A stretch of DNA of 22,925 nt, from contig JAAEQP010000799.1 in assembly GCA_024231375.1 (NCBI GenBank), positions 1 to 22,925 of the forward strand, given 5' to 3'. Below are positions 1-7,658 of this stretch, piece by piece. Position numbers and translations under genes: made by a program. Origin of the DNA: a bacterium (lineage in GTDB: Bacteria; Hydrogenedentota; Hydrogenedentia; Hydrogenedentiales; SLHB01). Every line of letters begins with the position of its first letter. Position 1 is the first letter of the stretch. Below the pieces are notes generated by a model. That model was given only the letters and a program-made list of their open reading frames with translations. It had not been told where the DNA came from and did not search any database.

Positions 1-2
1 GC

Positions 3-803
3 TGCATTCTGGTCCCGTTCAACGGACATCCGAGGAACTACGTCGCCTTTCTGCGCCACCATTGGCGGACCGTCTTGCTCGTATCCTTGTTTCAGACGGT
101 GATTCTCTACGGTCTCATGTTCTGGGGCATGACCATGGTCCGGGGCGCACAAGCCGCCATCGTCATGGGTGCTATCCCGCTGATCTCCGCCGTCTTCGCC
201 CATGTGACCATGCGGGATGACCGCATGACGCTGCGCAAGATTGCTTTCATCATGCTGGGCATGGCCGGTGTCTCCATCATTGGCCTGTCGAGCAAACCGT
301 GGGGCGAGGCGGGCCCCACCGAGTGCATCGGACTCGCCGTGCTTCTCCTGTCCCAGTGTTCGTCCGTCACGGGAAACATCATCATTGCCAAGCGCAAGGT
401 TCATCTGCCGCCGGCCCTTCTCAACAGCACCCAGATCGGCATGGGCGGAATCGCCCTGATGCTAATCGGCACGGTTGTCGAAGGTGTCCCGCACGTACCC
501 ACGGCGCCCGCGTTCTACGGGCTGGTGCTGTGGCTTGCCCTCATTTCGGCCATTGGGTTCACCGTGTGGTTCCACCTGCTCAAATACGTGCCCGTGTCCA
601 AACTCAACATGTGGTCCTTCGTCACGCCCGTGTTTGGAGCCATCTTCAGTTGGCTGCTCATCGCCGGGGAGTCCCCCGATCTCCTGTCAATTGTCGGCAT
701 GGCCGCGGTCGCATTGGCCATGATTCTCTCGCAATCGAAGTCGTCTGATCCGCGCCCCATCGACAAGTCCCGTAGGGGCGACAGACCATCAACATCCTCA
801 TAG
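3..803 (+). CDS. DMT/EamA-family transporter, 5' end missing
   Basis: The reading frame is open from the first bases of the window, so the start lies outside and about 266 C-terminal residues are seen. Alternating hydrophobic helices and short basic loops match the drug/metabolite transporter superfamily. The first EamA repeat is seen from its middle (LFWGMTMVRGAQAAIVMG, then a Pro-containing helix and a short basic loop before the next helix). The second repeat is complete, with a Trp/Phe-rich helix (AIGFTVWFHLLKYV) and a final helix ending before a hydrophilic, Ser/Arg-rich tail. EamA proteins are inner-membrane exporters or importers of small metabolites, and the substrate cannot be told from sequence. 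A TTG at 75 is in frame but internal to the family fold, so I do not take it as the start. The gene is convergent with the deacetylase gene downstream. Confidence 0.85.
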   Translation, partial: CILVPFNGHPRNYVAFLRHHWRTVLLVSLFQTVILYGLMFWGMTMVRGAQAAIVMGAIPLISAVFAHVTMRDDRMTLRKIAFIMLGMAGVSIIGLSSKPWGEAGPTECIGLAVLLLSQCSSVTGNIIIAKRKVHLPPALLNSTQIGMGGIALMLIGTVVEGVPHVPTAPAFYGLVLWLALISAIGFTVWFHLLKYVPVSKLNMWSFVTPVFGAIFSWLLIAGESPDLLSIVGMAAVALAMILSQSKSSDPRPIDKSRRGDRPSTSS

Positions 804-1000
804 TGGCAGTGCCTCATGTTCCGTCGTCCCTATGGGACTTCTTTCATGGGACCGCGATCCCAGGATTCCGCTTCTCATTCTATCTGGACTATCTTCGGGT
901 CGTCCCCCCGGGACTGTGGCATCCGGCTTTCCTGGTTAACACACAAAAGCCCGGCACAACACCAGGAGGAATTGCGCCAGGCGGAGTCAATGGCAATCGT
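804..1000. other. convergent intergenic region with short inverted repeats
   Basis: This sits between two convergent stop codons. It holds two 13-bp words of the same design, GTCCC-N3-GGGAC, at 826-838 (centre TAT) and 902-914 (centre CCC), plus ATGGGAC at 846-852. A weak stem GGCTTT/AAAGCC (925-930 with 946-951, 15-nt loop) could act as a terminator in either direction, but there is no clear T-run. A small plus-strand reading frame here resembles no protein I know. Confidence 0.4.
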
Positions 1001-2188
1001 TCACTCCCCAAACCGCGGCACGGGAAGACTCCTCATAGGGGAAGGCGCATCGGCCGGGTTTAGGGGGTCAGTACCCGCGGCGATTTCGTCGCTGTCGGAG
1101 GTGCCGTCTCCGTCCGTGTCGGTCTTCTCCGTGTCGAGGTCGGTACCGGTCGGATTCGTGTCTGGGTCGTAGGGGTTGTACGCACCAACGCCGTCGTACC
1201 AGATCTCGTCGTGGTCCGTGATACCGTCGCCGTCGCCGTCGAGCACATTGCGGCGCTGGGTGAGTTCGCGCCACGTGGTCAGCACGATGCCTTCATCAAT
1301 GATGGCCTGGGCCACATCGGCGTCGAGCATGGCCAGCGTATCGGCCTCACGCGAGGGACCCGACGCGGAGATGTACTGGAAATTCTCCGACGGACGCGTG
1401 CAGTGAAGGATGACTTCGGTGATCCCCGGCGACAAGGTCTGGAGGAAGGAAATGATGTTCGCCTTGGTCGTGGTTAGATTGTTGGACGATAGGCTCGTGC
1501 AGATGTCATCGATCACGGGCAGGCCGTTTGTCCAAGCCTTCTCTCCCAGGGACGTGGCAATGCCGGCCAGGCCTGGTTCGTTGATCGACACGTAGGTGAG
1601 ATGCCCCGCCGCGGCAAGCACGGGAATGCCCAGTTCGATGCCGAGATCCACGTACGCCTGCGCGTAGCCCGCGTGCGAAAACAGCGTACCCATGTGCGAG
1701 TCCAGATGGGTCGGCGTGATGCCAACATCGAAACACCGTTGCACCTGCGCCCGGATTTCGGAGTCCACTTCCGCGACGCTGGCGCGGGAGACCACGTCGC
1801 CCACTGACGGCCAGAGGCACCCTTCGGGATCGACGAGGTTGGGCACAGTCGGTTTGCCCTGCAACGGTTCCCAACGGTAGCGCGACCATTCCGCGGTGAG
1901 GGTCAGATGGACGCCTGCATCGATGGTGGGATCGGCGGCTACGTGATCCGCCATCTCGGCCACCCATGGACAGGGCATCATGATGCTCGTCGAGGAGGCC
2001 ACGCCGTTCTGAATGGCGTCGATGGTGCCTTCGTTCGAGTCGTGAGACATGCCCGCATCGTCCACGTGGAAGATGACAACCTTCGTTCCCGTCGGCCATC
2101 CCAGCTTCTCCGCATAGGTGGGTTGCCCCTGCGCGCAGAGCGCGGCACATGCAATCAACGCAGTGAGAAAAGCGGTACGCACGATCAT
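1001..2188 (-). CDS. secreted ChbG/YdjC-type carbohydrate deacetylase with C-terminal calcium-binding repeats
   Basis: The 395-residue product starts with a signal peptide (about residues 1-26, hydrophobic core LTALIACAALCA). Residues 35 to about 312 look like the YdjC/ChbG metal-dependent deacetylase fold. The metal-site motifs are present: HVDDAG at 41-46, GVHLTLT at 92-98 and HLDSH at 161-165. Family members remove N-acetyl groups from chitooligosaccharides and related sugars. E. coli ChbG is cytoplasmic and shorter, whereas this protein is predicted to be exported. From residue 314 there are two Asp/Gly-rich TSP3/EF-hand-like repeats (DGDGDGITDHDE and DTDGDGTSDSDE, then GTDPLNP), which bind calcium in other secreted proteins. 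The start is well supported by AAGGAGG at 2194-2200, five bases upstream. Unlike many such stalks, this one ends without a membrane anchor. The substrate is unknown. Confidence 0.82.
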   Translation of the reverse strand: MIVRTAFLTALIACAALCAQGQPTYAEKLGWPTGTKVVIFHVDDAGMSHDSNEGTIDAIQNGVASSTSIMMPCPWVAEMADHVAADPTIDAGVHLTLTAEWSRYRWEPLQGKPTVPNLVDPEGCLWPSVGDVVSRASVAEVDSEIRAQVQRCFDVGITPTHLDSHMGTLFSHAGYAQAYVDLGIELGIPVLAAAGHLTYVSINEPGLAGIATSLGEKAWTNGLPVIDDICTSLSSNNLTTTKANIISFLQTLSPGITEVILHCTRPSENFQYISASGPSREADTLAMLDADVAQAIIDEGIVLTTWRELTQRRNVLDGDGDGITDHDEIWYDGVGAYNPYDPDTNPTGTDLDTEKTDTDGDGTSDSDEIAAGTDPLNPADAPSPMRSLPVPRFGE

Positions 2189-2267
2189 CGTCGCCTCCTT
2201 GTCGCGCGCCGGACAGCACAGAACTTCAGGTGCCGAGAACGCGCCATAATCGAAGATAGCCCAAATA

Positions 2268-2285
2268 GTTCAGTTTGCCCTGAAC
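2268..2285. promoter_or_regulatory. inverted repeat upstream of the deacetylase gene
   Basis: GTTCAG and CTGAAC form perfect 6-bp arms around a 6-base centre (TTTGCC), 80-97 bases upstream of the deacetylase start codon. Outer ATA/TAT bases could extend it with a bulge. The size and spacing would suit a dimeric regulator, but no regulator gene is nearby, so operator function is a guess. Confidence 0.3.
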
Positions 2286-2413
2286 CACTATACACAAGGG
2301 AGAGACGGGTTTTCATGCTCAGGTTGCCACTTCGCATGAATGTGCCACACGTGCTGAGAGAAGGCTTGTCAACGTTCAAACGTCAGCGGCGGCAAGTCCC
2401 GATTCAGGTGTGC

Positions 2414-2437
2414 CACCGACAAACTTGTTTGTCGGTG
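2414..2437. promoter_or_regulatory. perfect 24-bp palindrome (11-bp arms, 2-base centre)
   Basis: CACCGACAAAC and GTTTGTCGGTG are exact reverse complements separated by TT. The site is 54 bases past the stop of the ZIP gene and 226 bases upstream of the deacetylase start. A two-base centre makes an RNA hairpin loop possible only by opening the inner pairs, and neither side has a T-run. The length and symmetry resemble operators of TetR-type dimers. A terminator or RNA-stability hairpin for the ZIP transcript is the alternative. Confidence 0.45.
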
Positions 2438-2490
2438 TCTTGGACGGAGCGTGCGTGTCGCCGCTGCAACGCCGCCCCTTCCCCCACTCG

Positions 2491-3300
2491 CTATCCGAGC
2501 GCCACGTCCAAGGTCATCATGATGGCGAACCCCACCAGCACGCCGATGGTCGGGATGTCGGTATCCCCTTCGCGCTGGGCTTCGGGGATCAACTCCTCCG
2601 CCACGACGAATATCATTGCGCCGGCCGCGAAAGCGAGCGCGTAAGGGAGCACAGGGCGCGCAATCAACACCACGGCAGCACCCAGCACGCCCGCGACGGG
2701 TTCCACCACGCCGGACAGTTGGCCGTACATGAAACACTTGGCGCGGGACAGACCTTCACGGCGCAACGGCATGGCCACGGCGGTGCCCTCAGGGAAGTTC
2801 TGTAGCCCGATGCCGATGGCCAGTGCCACGGCCGCGGTAATGGACGCGCCGGGGATGCCCGCGGCCGCCGCGCCGAACGCCACGCCCACGGCCAGACCTT
2901 CGGGGAAGTTGTGCAGCGTGATGGCGAGCACCAACAAGGTACTCCGTTGCCAGGAAGTGGGGATGCCCTCCGCGTCCTCCATGGCGAGGTTGGGATGTAG
3001 GTGCGGCAGAATCTTGTCGACAAGGAGCAGGCAGCCGCCGCCCGCGAGGAACCCGATCGTGGCCGGCACCCAGGATATGCCGCCAATCTCTTCGGTGAGC
3101 GCGATGGCGGGCGCCAGCAGGGACCAGAAACTGGCGGCGATCATGACGCCGGCCGCCATGCCGAGCATGCCGTCCATGAGTTTTTGGTTCACGGTCTTCA
3201 CGAAGAACACGGGCGCCGCACCCGCGGCCGTCATGAACCATGTGAACAGGGTCGCCAGCAGGGCCTGCAAGACCGGGTGCAGTTCGGATAACCATTCCAT
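2491..3300 (-). CDS. ZIP-family divalent metal transporter (ZupT/GufA type)
   Basis: A membrane protein of about 269 residues with eight likely helices. The two ZIP signature helices are clear: [16 protein letters not shown] in helix 4 and [17 protein letters not shown] in helix 5, whose His, Asn, Pro and Glu residues line the metal path in the family. A later helix carries [11 protein letters not shown], also typical. ZIP proteins import Zn, Fe or Mn into the cytoplasm, and the exact metal cannot be read from sequence. I chose the ATG at 3300 because GGGGGAA lies at a good distance in front of it. The upstream ATG at 3315 adds five residues and has no visible ribosome binding site. The gene diverges from mntP across about 200 bases, suggesting joint metal control. 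Confidence 0.88.
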   Translation of the reverse strand: MEWLSELHPVLQALLATLFTWFMTAAGAAPVFFVKTVNQKLMDGMLGMAAGVMIAASFWSLLAPAIALTEEIGGISWVPATIGFLAGGGCLLLVDKILPHLHPNLAMEDAEGIPTSWQRSTLLVLAITLHNFPEGLAVGVAFGAAAAGIPGASITAAVALAIGIGLQNFPEGTAVAMPLRREGLSRAKCFMYGQLSGVVEPVAGVLGAAVVLIARPVLPYALAFAAGAMIFVVAEELIPEAQREGDTDIPTIGVLVGFAIMMTLDVALG

Positions 3301-3409
3301 CGTCTGTTCCCCCATCGCCGTTATGGGAATTCACTTGCCGCTTGCAGTTGTTGCCTCAGTCTACCTGAACGGAGATCCGTGGTCGAGGGCTACAACGTGC
3401 TACTGAGCC

Positions 3410-3436
3410 GGGATGGGCCGATATCGAAACCATCCC
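3410..3436. promoter_or_regulatory. dyad-symmetric element overlapping the mntP promoter
   Basis: GGGATGG (3410-3416) and CCATCCC (3430-3436) form perfect 7-bp arms. A nested 8-bp palindrome, CGATATCG (3419-3426), has almost the same centre. The element covers the predicted -35 of the mntP promoter, the classic position for a repressor operator. A metal-responsive regulator is a reasonable guess because both flanking genes move metal ions, but the sequence does not match a box I can name. Confidence 0.45.
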
Positions 3437-3453
3437 TGCTTACCCTATATAAT
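3424..3453 (+). promoter_or_regulatory. predicted sigma70-type promoter of mntP
   Basis: A perfect TATAAT at 3448-3453 has TCGAAA at 3424-3429 (four of six -35 bases) with an 18-base spacer. Transcription would begin near 3460, giving a leader of about 40 bases before the TTG start at 3498. Confidence 0.55.
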
Positions 3454-3497
3454 CCCCTGAGACGCCCTGATTATTCCTGACCTCCGTTGGAGGAGCA

Positions 3498-4076
3498 TTG
3501 AGTTTCGTCGTTATCACCACGATCGCGCTGGGTTTGGCCATGGACGCCTTCGCCGTAGCCGTGGCCACCAGCATATCGCTTCGGCGTGTATCGAGGCGGC
3601 AAGTGTTCCGGTTCGCGTTTCACTTCGGCCTGTTCCAGGCGGTGATGCCCGTCATCGGATGGGCGGCGGGCCGTACCGTGGTCGAGCACATCCGGCTATG
3701 GGATCATTGGGTCGCCTTTGGTCTGCTTGGGTTCATCGGCATGAAGGCCATCATCGAGTCGTTTCGGCACGAAGATGAATCCGACGAACCGCGCAAAGAC
3801 CCCACGCGGGGACTCAGCCTCGTGATGTTCTCGGTAGCGACCAGCATCGACGCGTTGGCCGTGGGACTCACCTTCGCCATGTTGGATGTCACGTTGTGGT
3901 ATCCGTGCCTTGTCATCGGTGTGATCACGGCGGCGTTGACGACGTTCGGGATGGTCTTCGGCGCCCGACTCGGGGCGCGTATCGGGAAGGGTCTCGAGGC
4001 CGTGGGCGGCCTGGTGTTGATCGGCATTGGATTGAAGATTCTGGTCCAGCACCTAATGGAGACGCCGTTGGCGTGA
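3498..4076 (+). CDS. mntP: MntP-type manganese efflux pump
   Basis: A 192-residue inner-membrane protein with six predicted helices in two homologous halves. Each half carries the family motif with an Asp inside the membrane: GLAMDAFAVAVA near residue 12 and VATSIDALAVGLTFA near residue 112. The length fits the MntP (DUF204) family, which exports Mn2+ when the cytoplasmic level is too high. The start is TTG, supported by GGAGGAG at 3489-3495 with only CA between; no ATG or GTG is available in frame before it. The gene diverges from the ZIP importer. The E. coli gene is controlled by MntR and a yybP-ykoY riboswitch, but here the predicted leader is too short for that riboswitch. Confidence 0.9.
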   Translation: MSFVVITTIALGLAMDAFAVAVATSISLRRVSRRQVFRFAFHFGLFQAVMPVIGWAAGRTVVEHIRLWDHWVAFGLLGFIGMKAIIESFRHEDESDEPRKDPTRGLSLVMFSVATSIDALAVGLTFAMLDVTLWYPCLVIGVITAALTTFGMVFGARLGARIGKGLEAVGGLVLIGIGLKILVQHLMETPLA

Positions 4077-4103
4077 CACGGCGACCGCGCCCCAGCGCAT
4101 GAG

Positions 4104-4133
4104 AAACCCCGCATCGATACCGATGCGGGGTTT
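4104..4133. terminator. bidirectional hairpin terminator between mntP and the acyl-CoA dehydrogenase gene
   Basis: Perfect 13-bp arms (AAACCCCGCATCG and CGATGCGGGGTTT) close a four-base loop ATAC. The stem is GC-rich at its core with A and T runs at its foot on both strands. It lies between two convergent stop codons, the position expected of a shared terminator. Confidence 0.88.
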
Positions 4134-4160
4134 GGACAGTACATACCGATTGGCGATCGT

Positions 4161-6119
4161 CTATTTCGGTACCTGCTCCTCGACACCCGACGCCTCGGGC
4201 GTCGGTTTGGCTTCGGTCTCCGCTTCCTCCGCCGCCTCGGTCTCGTGCGTAGACGCGCTGACGCGCATGGTGGGCGGGAAGTCGTCGTAGATCCCCTCGA
4301 TCATCCACTTGTACTCGCCGGCCATGAAGGCCTTGGACACCTTGTTAAACAACCGCCCCCGGCCACGCCTGACGTCGCGCATGTTCTCGGTGATCCGCAA
4401 GCGGGCTTCCCGGCAGAAGAGATTGGCCATATCCTGCAACGCCGCGTTCTGCGGATTCTCGGCCAAGAGATGCTCCGCGCGCGCCAACACGCACGCCATG
4501 GCGAACAGGTCGGTGCCGATGTCCACGAACCGTTGCAGAATCAGTTGTTCCCGCTCCAGTTTCGGGCCGAACTTGGCCATGGTGTGGAACATGGTCCGCG
4601 CAAGGCGCTTGCTCGCCTTGGGAATGTACTCCAAATGCCGCCGGTTCGGACTGGACAAATACCGCGAATCGAGTCCGCCCAGCGACGGCAGCCAGGTCTT
4701 CGGATACCACGAGGCATAGAACTTGAACGCGTCCCAGATGAGCTTTCCTTTGGACCCTTTGCCCATCATGATGGGCATGACGCGTCGTACATGCGTGTCC
4801 ATCGCTTCGCGCGCGATGAACAGCCGCATGATCTCGTCGGTCCCTTCGATGATGCGCGAGATGCGGGCGTCGCGCAGCAGGCGTTCGGCCGGGATGGGAT
4901 CCTCGCCCCGGTCGCGCAACGACCGCGCAGTTTCGTATCCGCGGCCGCCCCGAATCTGCAGGAAGTCGTCCGCTACCCGCCACGCCGTTACCGTACAGAA
5001 CAGTTTGGCCATGGCGGCTTCCAGCCGGATGTCGGCCTGGCCCTGATCCACGAACCGGCACGCCACCATGTTGATTGAATCCATGGCGAAGGTGTCGGCC
5101 GCCATGCTGGCGAGCTTCACACCGATCGCCTGGTGTTTGCCGATGGGCGCACCCCACTGCTCGCGCTTGTGGATCCAGTCGCCCGCGAAATGCATGCAGG
5201 CCTTGCCCGCGCCGGCCGACGTGCCGGGGATGGTCAATCGCCCCGTGTTCAGCGTGGTTAGCGCGATCTTCAGTCCCTGACCGAGCCCGCCGATGATGTT
5301 CTCCGCCGGCACTTTCACGTCCGTGAACCGCATCAGACCGTTCGAGATACCGCGAACGCCCAGGAAGGAACAGTGGTGTGTCGTCTCGAATCCCGGCGTA
5401 TCCGTTTCGACAACGAACGCCGTGATCTGGGGCTTCTCCTTCCCGTTCACCATCTTCGGCGGCGTCAACGCCATCACCACCAGCAGTTCGGCCGCGGGAC
5501 CATTGGTACACCAGAGCTTCTCGCCGTTGATGGTGTAGTACGCCCCGTCGGTGGACGGTTTGGCGATGGTTCCCATCCGTGCGGGGTCGGATCCCACGTC
5601 GGGTTCGGTGAGGGCGAAGCCGGACACGGCGCCTTTGGCCAGCCGCGGCAGGTATTTCTTCTTCTGCTCGTCGCTTCCGAAGAGTTTCAGCGGTTGCGGC
5701 ACACCGATGCTCTGATGGGCCGACAACCACACGGCCGTCGAATTGCAGTAGGTCGCGATGAAGGCCATGACTCGGTTGTAGTTGGTCTGGGACATACCGA
5801 GACCGCCGTATTCCGTCGGAATCTTCAGTCCGAACAGTCCGATGTCGGCCATGGCCAGGATGGCGTCGTTCGGCAGTTCCTCGGTGCGGTCCACTTCGTC
5901 CGGATCGACGTACTCCTCCAGAACCGTGCGCGCCTTCTCGATGTACTCATCGCCAATGCGCTTGTCCGCTTCATCCTGCTCAGGGAAGGGGCTGAGCATA
6001 TCCCAACGGAATTTCCCCTTGAACAGTTCGGCGACGAGACTTGGGAATACCCATTCCGTCTCCCGCGAGTCCTCGGCCAAATCGAGTGCTTTCTGCTTTT
6101 CCTGATTGTCGACTTTCAT
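4161..6119 (-). CDS. long-form acyl-CoA dehydrogenase (VLCAD/ACAD9-like)
   Basis: A 652-residue flavoprotein that should introduce the first trans-2 double bond in fatty acyl-CoA oxidation and pass electrons to ETF or another acceptor. An N-terminal helical domain leads to the middle-domain motif TEPDVGSDPA (171-180), then the FAD/substrate helices with QIRGGRGYE (388-396). The likely catalytic Glu is E425 in EGTDEI. The protein continues about 200 residues beyond the usual 380-residue core, as in the membrane-associated VLCAD group. It ends in an acidic Glu/Thr/Ala tail of about 30 residues. The ATG at 6119 is preceded by GAGGTG at 6125-6130; an upstream ATG at 6164 would add 15 unlikely residues. 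No etfAB genes are in the window, so the electron acceptor is unknown. Confidence 0.9.
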   Translation of the reverse strand: MKVDNQEKQKALDLAEDSRETEWVFPSLVAELFKGKFRWDMLSPFPEQDEADKRIGDEYIEKARTVLEEYVDPDEVDRTEELPNDAILAMADIGLFGLKIPTEYGGLGMSQTNYNRVMAFIATYCNSTAVWLSAHQSIGVPQPLKLFGSDEQKKKYLPRLAKGAVSGFALTEPDVGSDPARMGTIAKPSTDGAYYTINGEKLWCTNGPAAELLVVMALTPPKMVNGKEKPQITAFVVETDTPGFETTHHCSFLGVRGISNGLMRFTDVKVPAENIIGGLGQGLKIALTTLNTGRLTIPGTSAGAGKACMHFAGDWIHKREQWGAPIGKHQAIGVKLASMAADTFAMDSINMVACRFVDQGQADIRLEAAMAKLFCTVTAWRVADDFLQIRGGRGYETARSLRDRGEDPIPAERLLRDARISRIIEGTDEIMRLFIAREAMDTHVRRVMPIMMGKGSKGKLIWDAFKFYASWYPKTWLPSLGGLDSRYLSSPNRRHLEYIPKASKRLARTMFHTMAKFGPKLEREQLILQRFVDIGTDLFAMACVLARAEHLLAENPQNAALQDMANLFCREARLRITENMRDVRRGRGRLFNKVSKAFMAGEYKWMIEGIYDDFPPTMRVSASTHETEAAEEAETEAKPTPEASGVEEQVPK

Positions 6120-6186
6120 CGCGGCACCTCTAGTTTGATAATTCCCGCACCATGAGAAACGCACAGAAGTCGCCAGTCCAGCATTT

Positions 6187-6215
6187 ATCCTAGACTAGAA
6201 TGCGAATCTTGTCAA
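6187..6215 (-). promoter_or_regulatory. near-consensus promoter of the acyl-CoA dehydrogenase gene
   Basis: Reading the minus strand, a perfect TTGACA (6210-6215), a 17-base spacer and TAGGAT (6187-6192, four of six) precede the start codon by about 67 bases. This suggests the dehydrogenase can be transcribed separately from the pnt genes upstream. Confidence 0.68.
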
Positions 6216-6254
6216 AACAATTCACGCAACCTGTGAAAGAGCATTGAGAACTGG

Positions 6255-7658
6255 TCAGGATTCCTTGAACTCGGCGACGACGGCCTGGACGCTAACCTTG
6301 GCGTCGCCAAGCAGCATGCGGGTGTTCTCTTTGAAGAAGAGCGGGTTGTCGACCCCCGCGAAACCCGACGCAAGCGACCGCTTCAGCACGAAACAGGTGT
6401 GGGCGTGGTCCACGTTGATGATGGGCATGCCGTAGATCGCGCAGCCCTCTTGTTCGCGGGCCGCCGGGTTCACCACATCGTTGGCGCCGATGACGATGGC
6501 CACGTCGACGGTCTCGATCATGGGATTCACGTCATCCATTTCCACCAACTGCTCGTAGGGCACATTGGCTTCGGCCAGCAGCACGTTCATGTGCCCTGGC
6601 ATGCGGCCGGCGACCGGGTGGATGGCGTAGGACACTTCGGCGCCGTTCTCCTCGAGGATTTCGCCCAGCTCGCGCACCACGTGCTGCGCTTGGGCCACGG
6701 CCATGCCGTACCCCGGCACGAACACGACCGAGCTGGCCGCTTCGAGCACGTAGTACGCGTCTTGCGGCGAGATGACCGTGGCCTCGCCTTCGGCTTTGCT
6801 GGTCGAACCGCCGGTGGCGCCCAGGCCCCCGAACAACACGTTCGCCAGAGACCGGTTCATGGCCTTGCACATGATGGCCGTCAGGATGATGCCACTAGCG
6901 CCCACCAACGATCCCGACACGATCAACACGTTGTTTGAGATCACAAACCCGGATGCACAGGCCGCCAACCCGGAGTAGCTGTTCAGCAGGCAGATGACGA
7001 CAGGCATGTCGGCGCCGCCGATGGGGATGGTGCTCAGTATGCCGAGGACGAGCGCCAGTACCGCCACCACGATGAACACGGGATACGCCGCGCTCGGGTT
7101 GATGACGTACACCACGCCCAGCACCACGGTTGCGGCGAACACCAGCAGATTCACAATGTGCTGTCCTTTGAACAGCACAGGCTTCCCACTGATCCTCCCC
7201 GCCAACTTGGCGTAGGCGACGATGCTTCCCGAGAAGGTGACGCCGCCGATGAGCAGGGTGAAGAAGATGGCGGTGGCCAGATACCAAATGGGCGGCGACC
7301 CTTCGGGCATCGTGCCTTCGGCCCAGATGCCCACCTGTCGGTGGTATTCGGCCCAGCCAACGCACAGGCTGGCGATGCCGCCGAATCCGTTGAACAAGGC
7401 TACAAACTCCGGCATGGACGTCATGGGGACGCGCACGGAGGCGATGGCGCCGATGACGCCGCCGACGATGGCGCCGCCGATGATGAACTCGTAGCGCATG
7501 TCCTGCCGGACCAAGGTGGCCACGACGGCGATGAGCATGCCCAGGGCCGAAATGAGGTTGCCCTTGCGGGCGGTCTTCTGCGAACTCAGCATCTTCAGTC
7601 CGAAGATGAAGAGGATGGAGGCCGCGATGTAGCTGACGTTGATAAGGGATTCGCGCAT
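6255..7658 (-). CDS. pntB: NAD(P) transhydrogenase subunit beta
   Basis: The 467-residue beta subunit of the proton-pumping transhydrogenase, which drives NADH + NADP+ to NAD+ + NADPH with proton entry across the inner membrane. Residues 1 to about 265 hold the membrane helices of domain II. The C-terminal part is the NADP-binding domain III, with GYGMAVAQAQ, VAGRMPGHMNVLLAEA, GANDVVNPAA and a C-terminal KRSLASGFAGVDNPLF. Its ATG overlaps the stop of pntAB as TAATG, so the two are translationally coupled. One oddity is that the helix MTSMPEFVALFNGFGG has Asn90 where E. coli has the proton-channel His91. Confidence 0.95.
   Translation of the reverse strand: MRESLINVSYIAASILFIFGLKMLSSQKTARKGNLISALGMLIAVVATLVRQDMRYEFIIGGAIVGGVIGAIASVRVPMTSMPEFVALFNGFGGIASLCVGWAEYHRQVGIWAEGTMPEGSPPIWYLATAIFFTLLIGGVTFSGSIVAYAKLAGRISGKPVLFKGQHIVNLLVFAATVVLGVVYVINPSAAYPVFIVVAVLALVLGILSTIPIGGADMPVVICLLNSYSGLAACASGFVISNNVLIVSGSLVGASGIILTAIMCKAMNRSLANVLFGGLGATGGSTSKAEGEATVISPQDAYYVLEAASSVVFVPGYGMAVAQAQHVVRELGEILEENGAEVSYAIHPVAGRMPGHMNVLLAEANVPYEQLVEMDDVNPMIETVDVAIVIGANDVVNPAAREQEGCAIYGMPIINVDHAHTCFVLKRSLASGFAGVDNPLFFKENTRMLLGDAKVSVQAVVAEFKES

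Larger units (their letters stand above)
2189..2490. other. 302-base non-coding region with two inverted repeats
   Basis: This gap lies between the stop of the ZIP gene and the start of the deacetylase gene, both on the minus strand. I see no credible gene in it. It holds a perfect 11-bp-arm palindrome at 2414-2437 and a 6-bp-arm inverted repeat at 2268-2285, both listed separately. The deacetylase gene probably has its own promoter here, but I could not pick a convincing -35/-10 pair. Confidence 0.5.

Noticed and set aside
803..1063. Small plus-strand reading frame starting with GTG overlapping the EamA stop codon
   Set aside because: Its composition resembles translated intergenic repeats, it runs into the antisense of the deacetylase gene, and it has no ribosome binding site.
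2414..2437. Palindrome as an intrinsic terminator of the ZIP gene
   Set aside because: No T-run on either side and a two-base centre make this less likely than a protein-binding site, though not excluded.
1907..2644. 245-codon plus-strand reading frame opposite the deacetylase and the gap
   Set aside because: It is an antisense shadow in GC-rich DNA: low complexity, no motifs, and it crosses the palindrome region.
3454..3497. yybP-ykoY manganese riboswitch before mntP
   Set aside because: The predicted transcript leader is only about 40 bases and I see none of the paired structure such a riboswitch needs.
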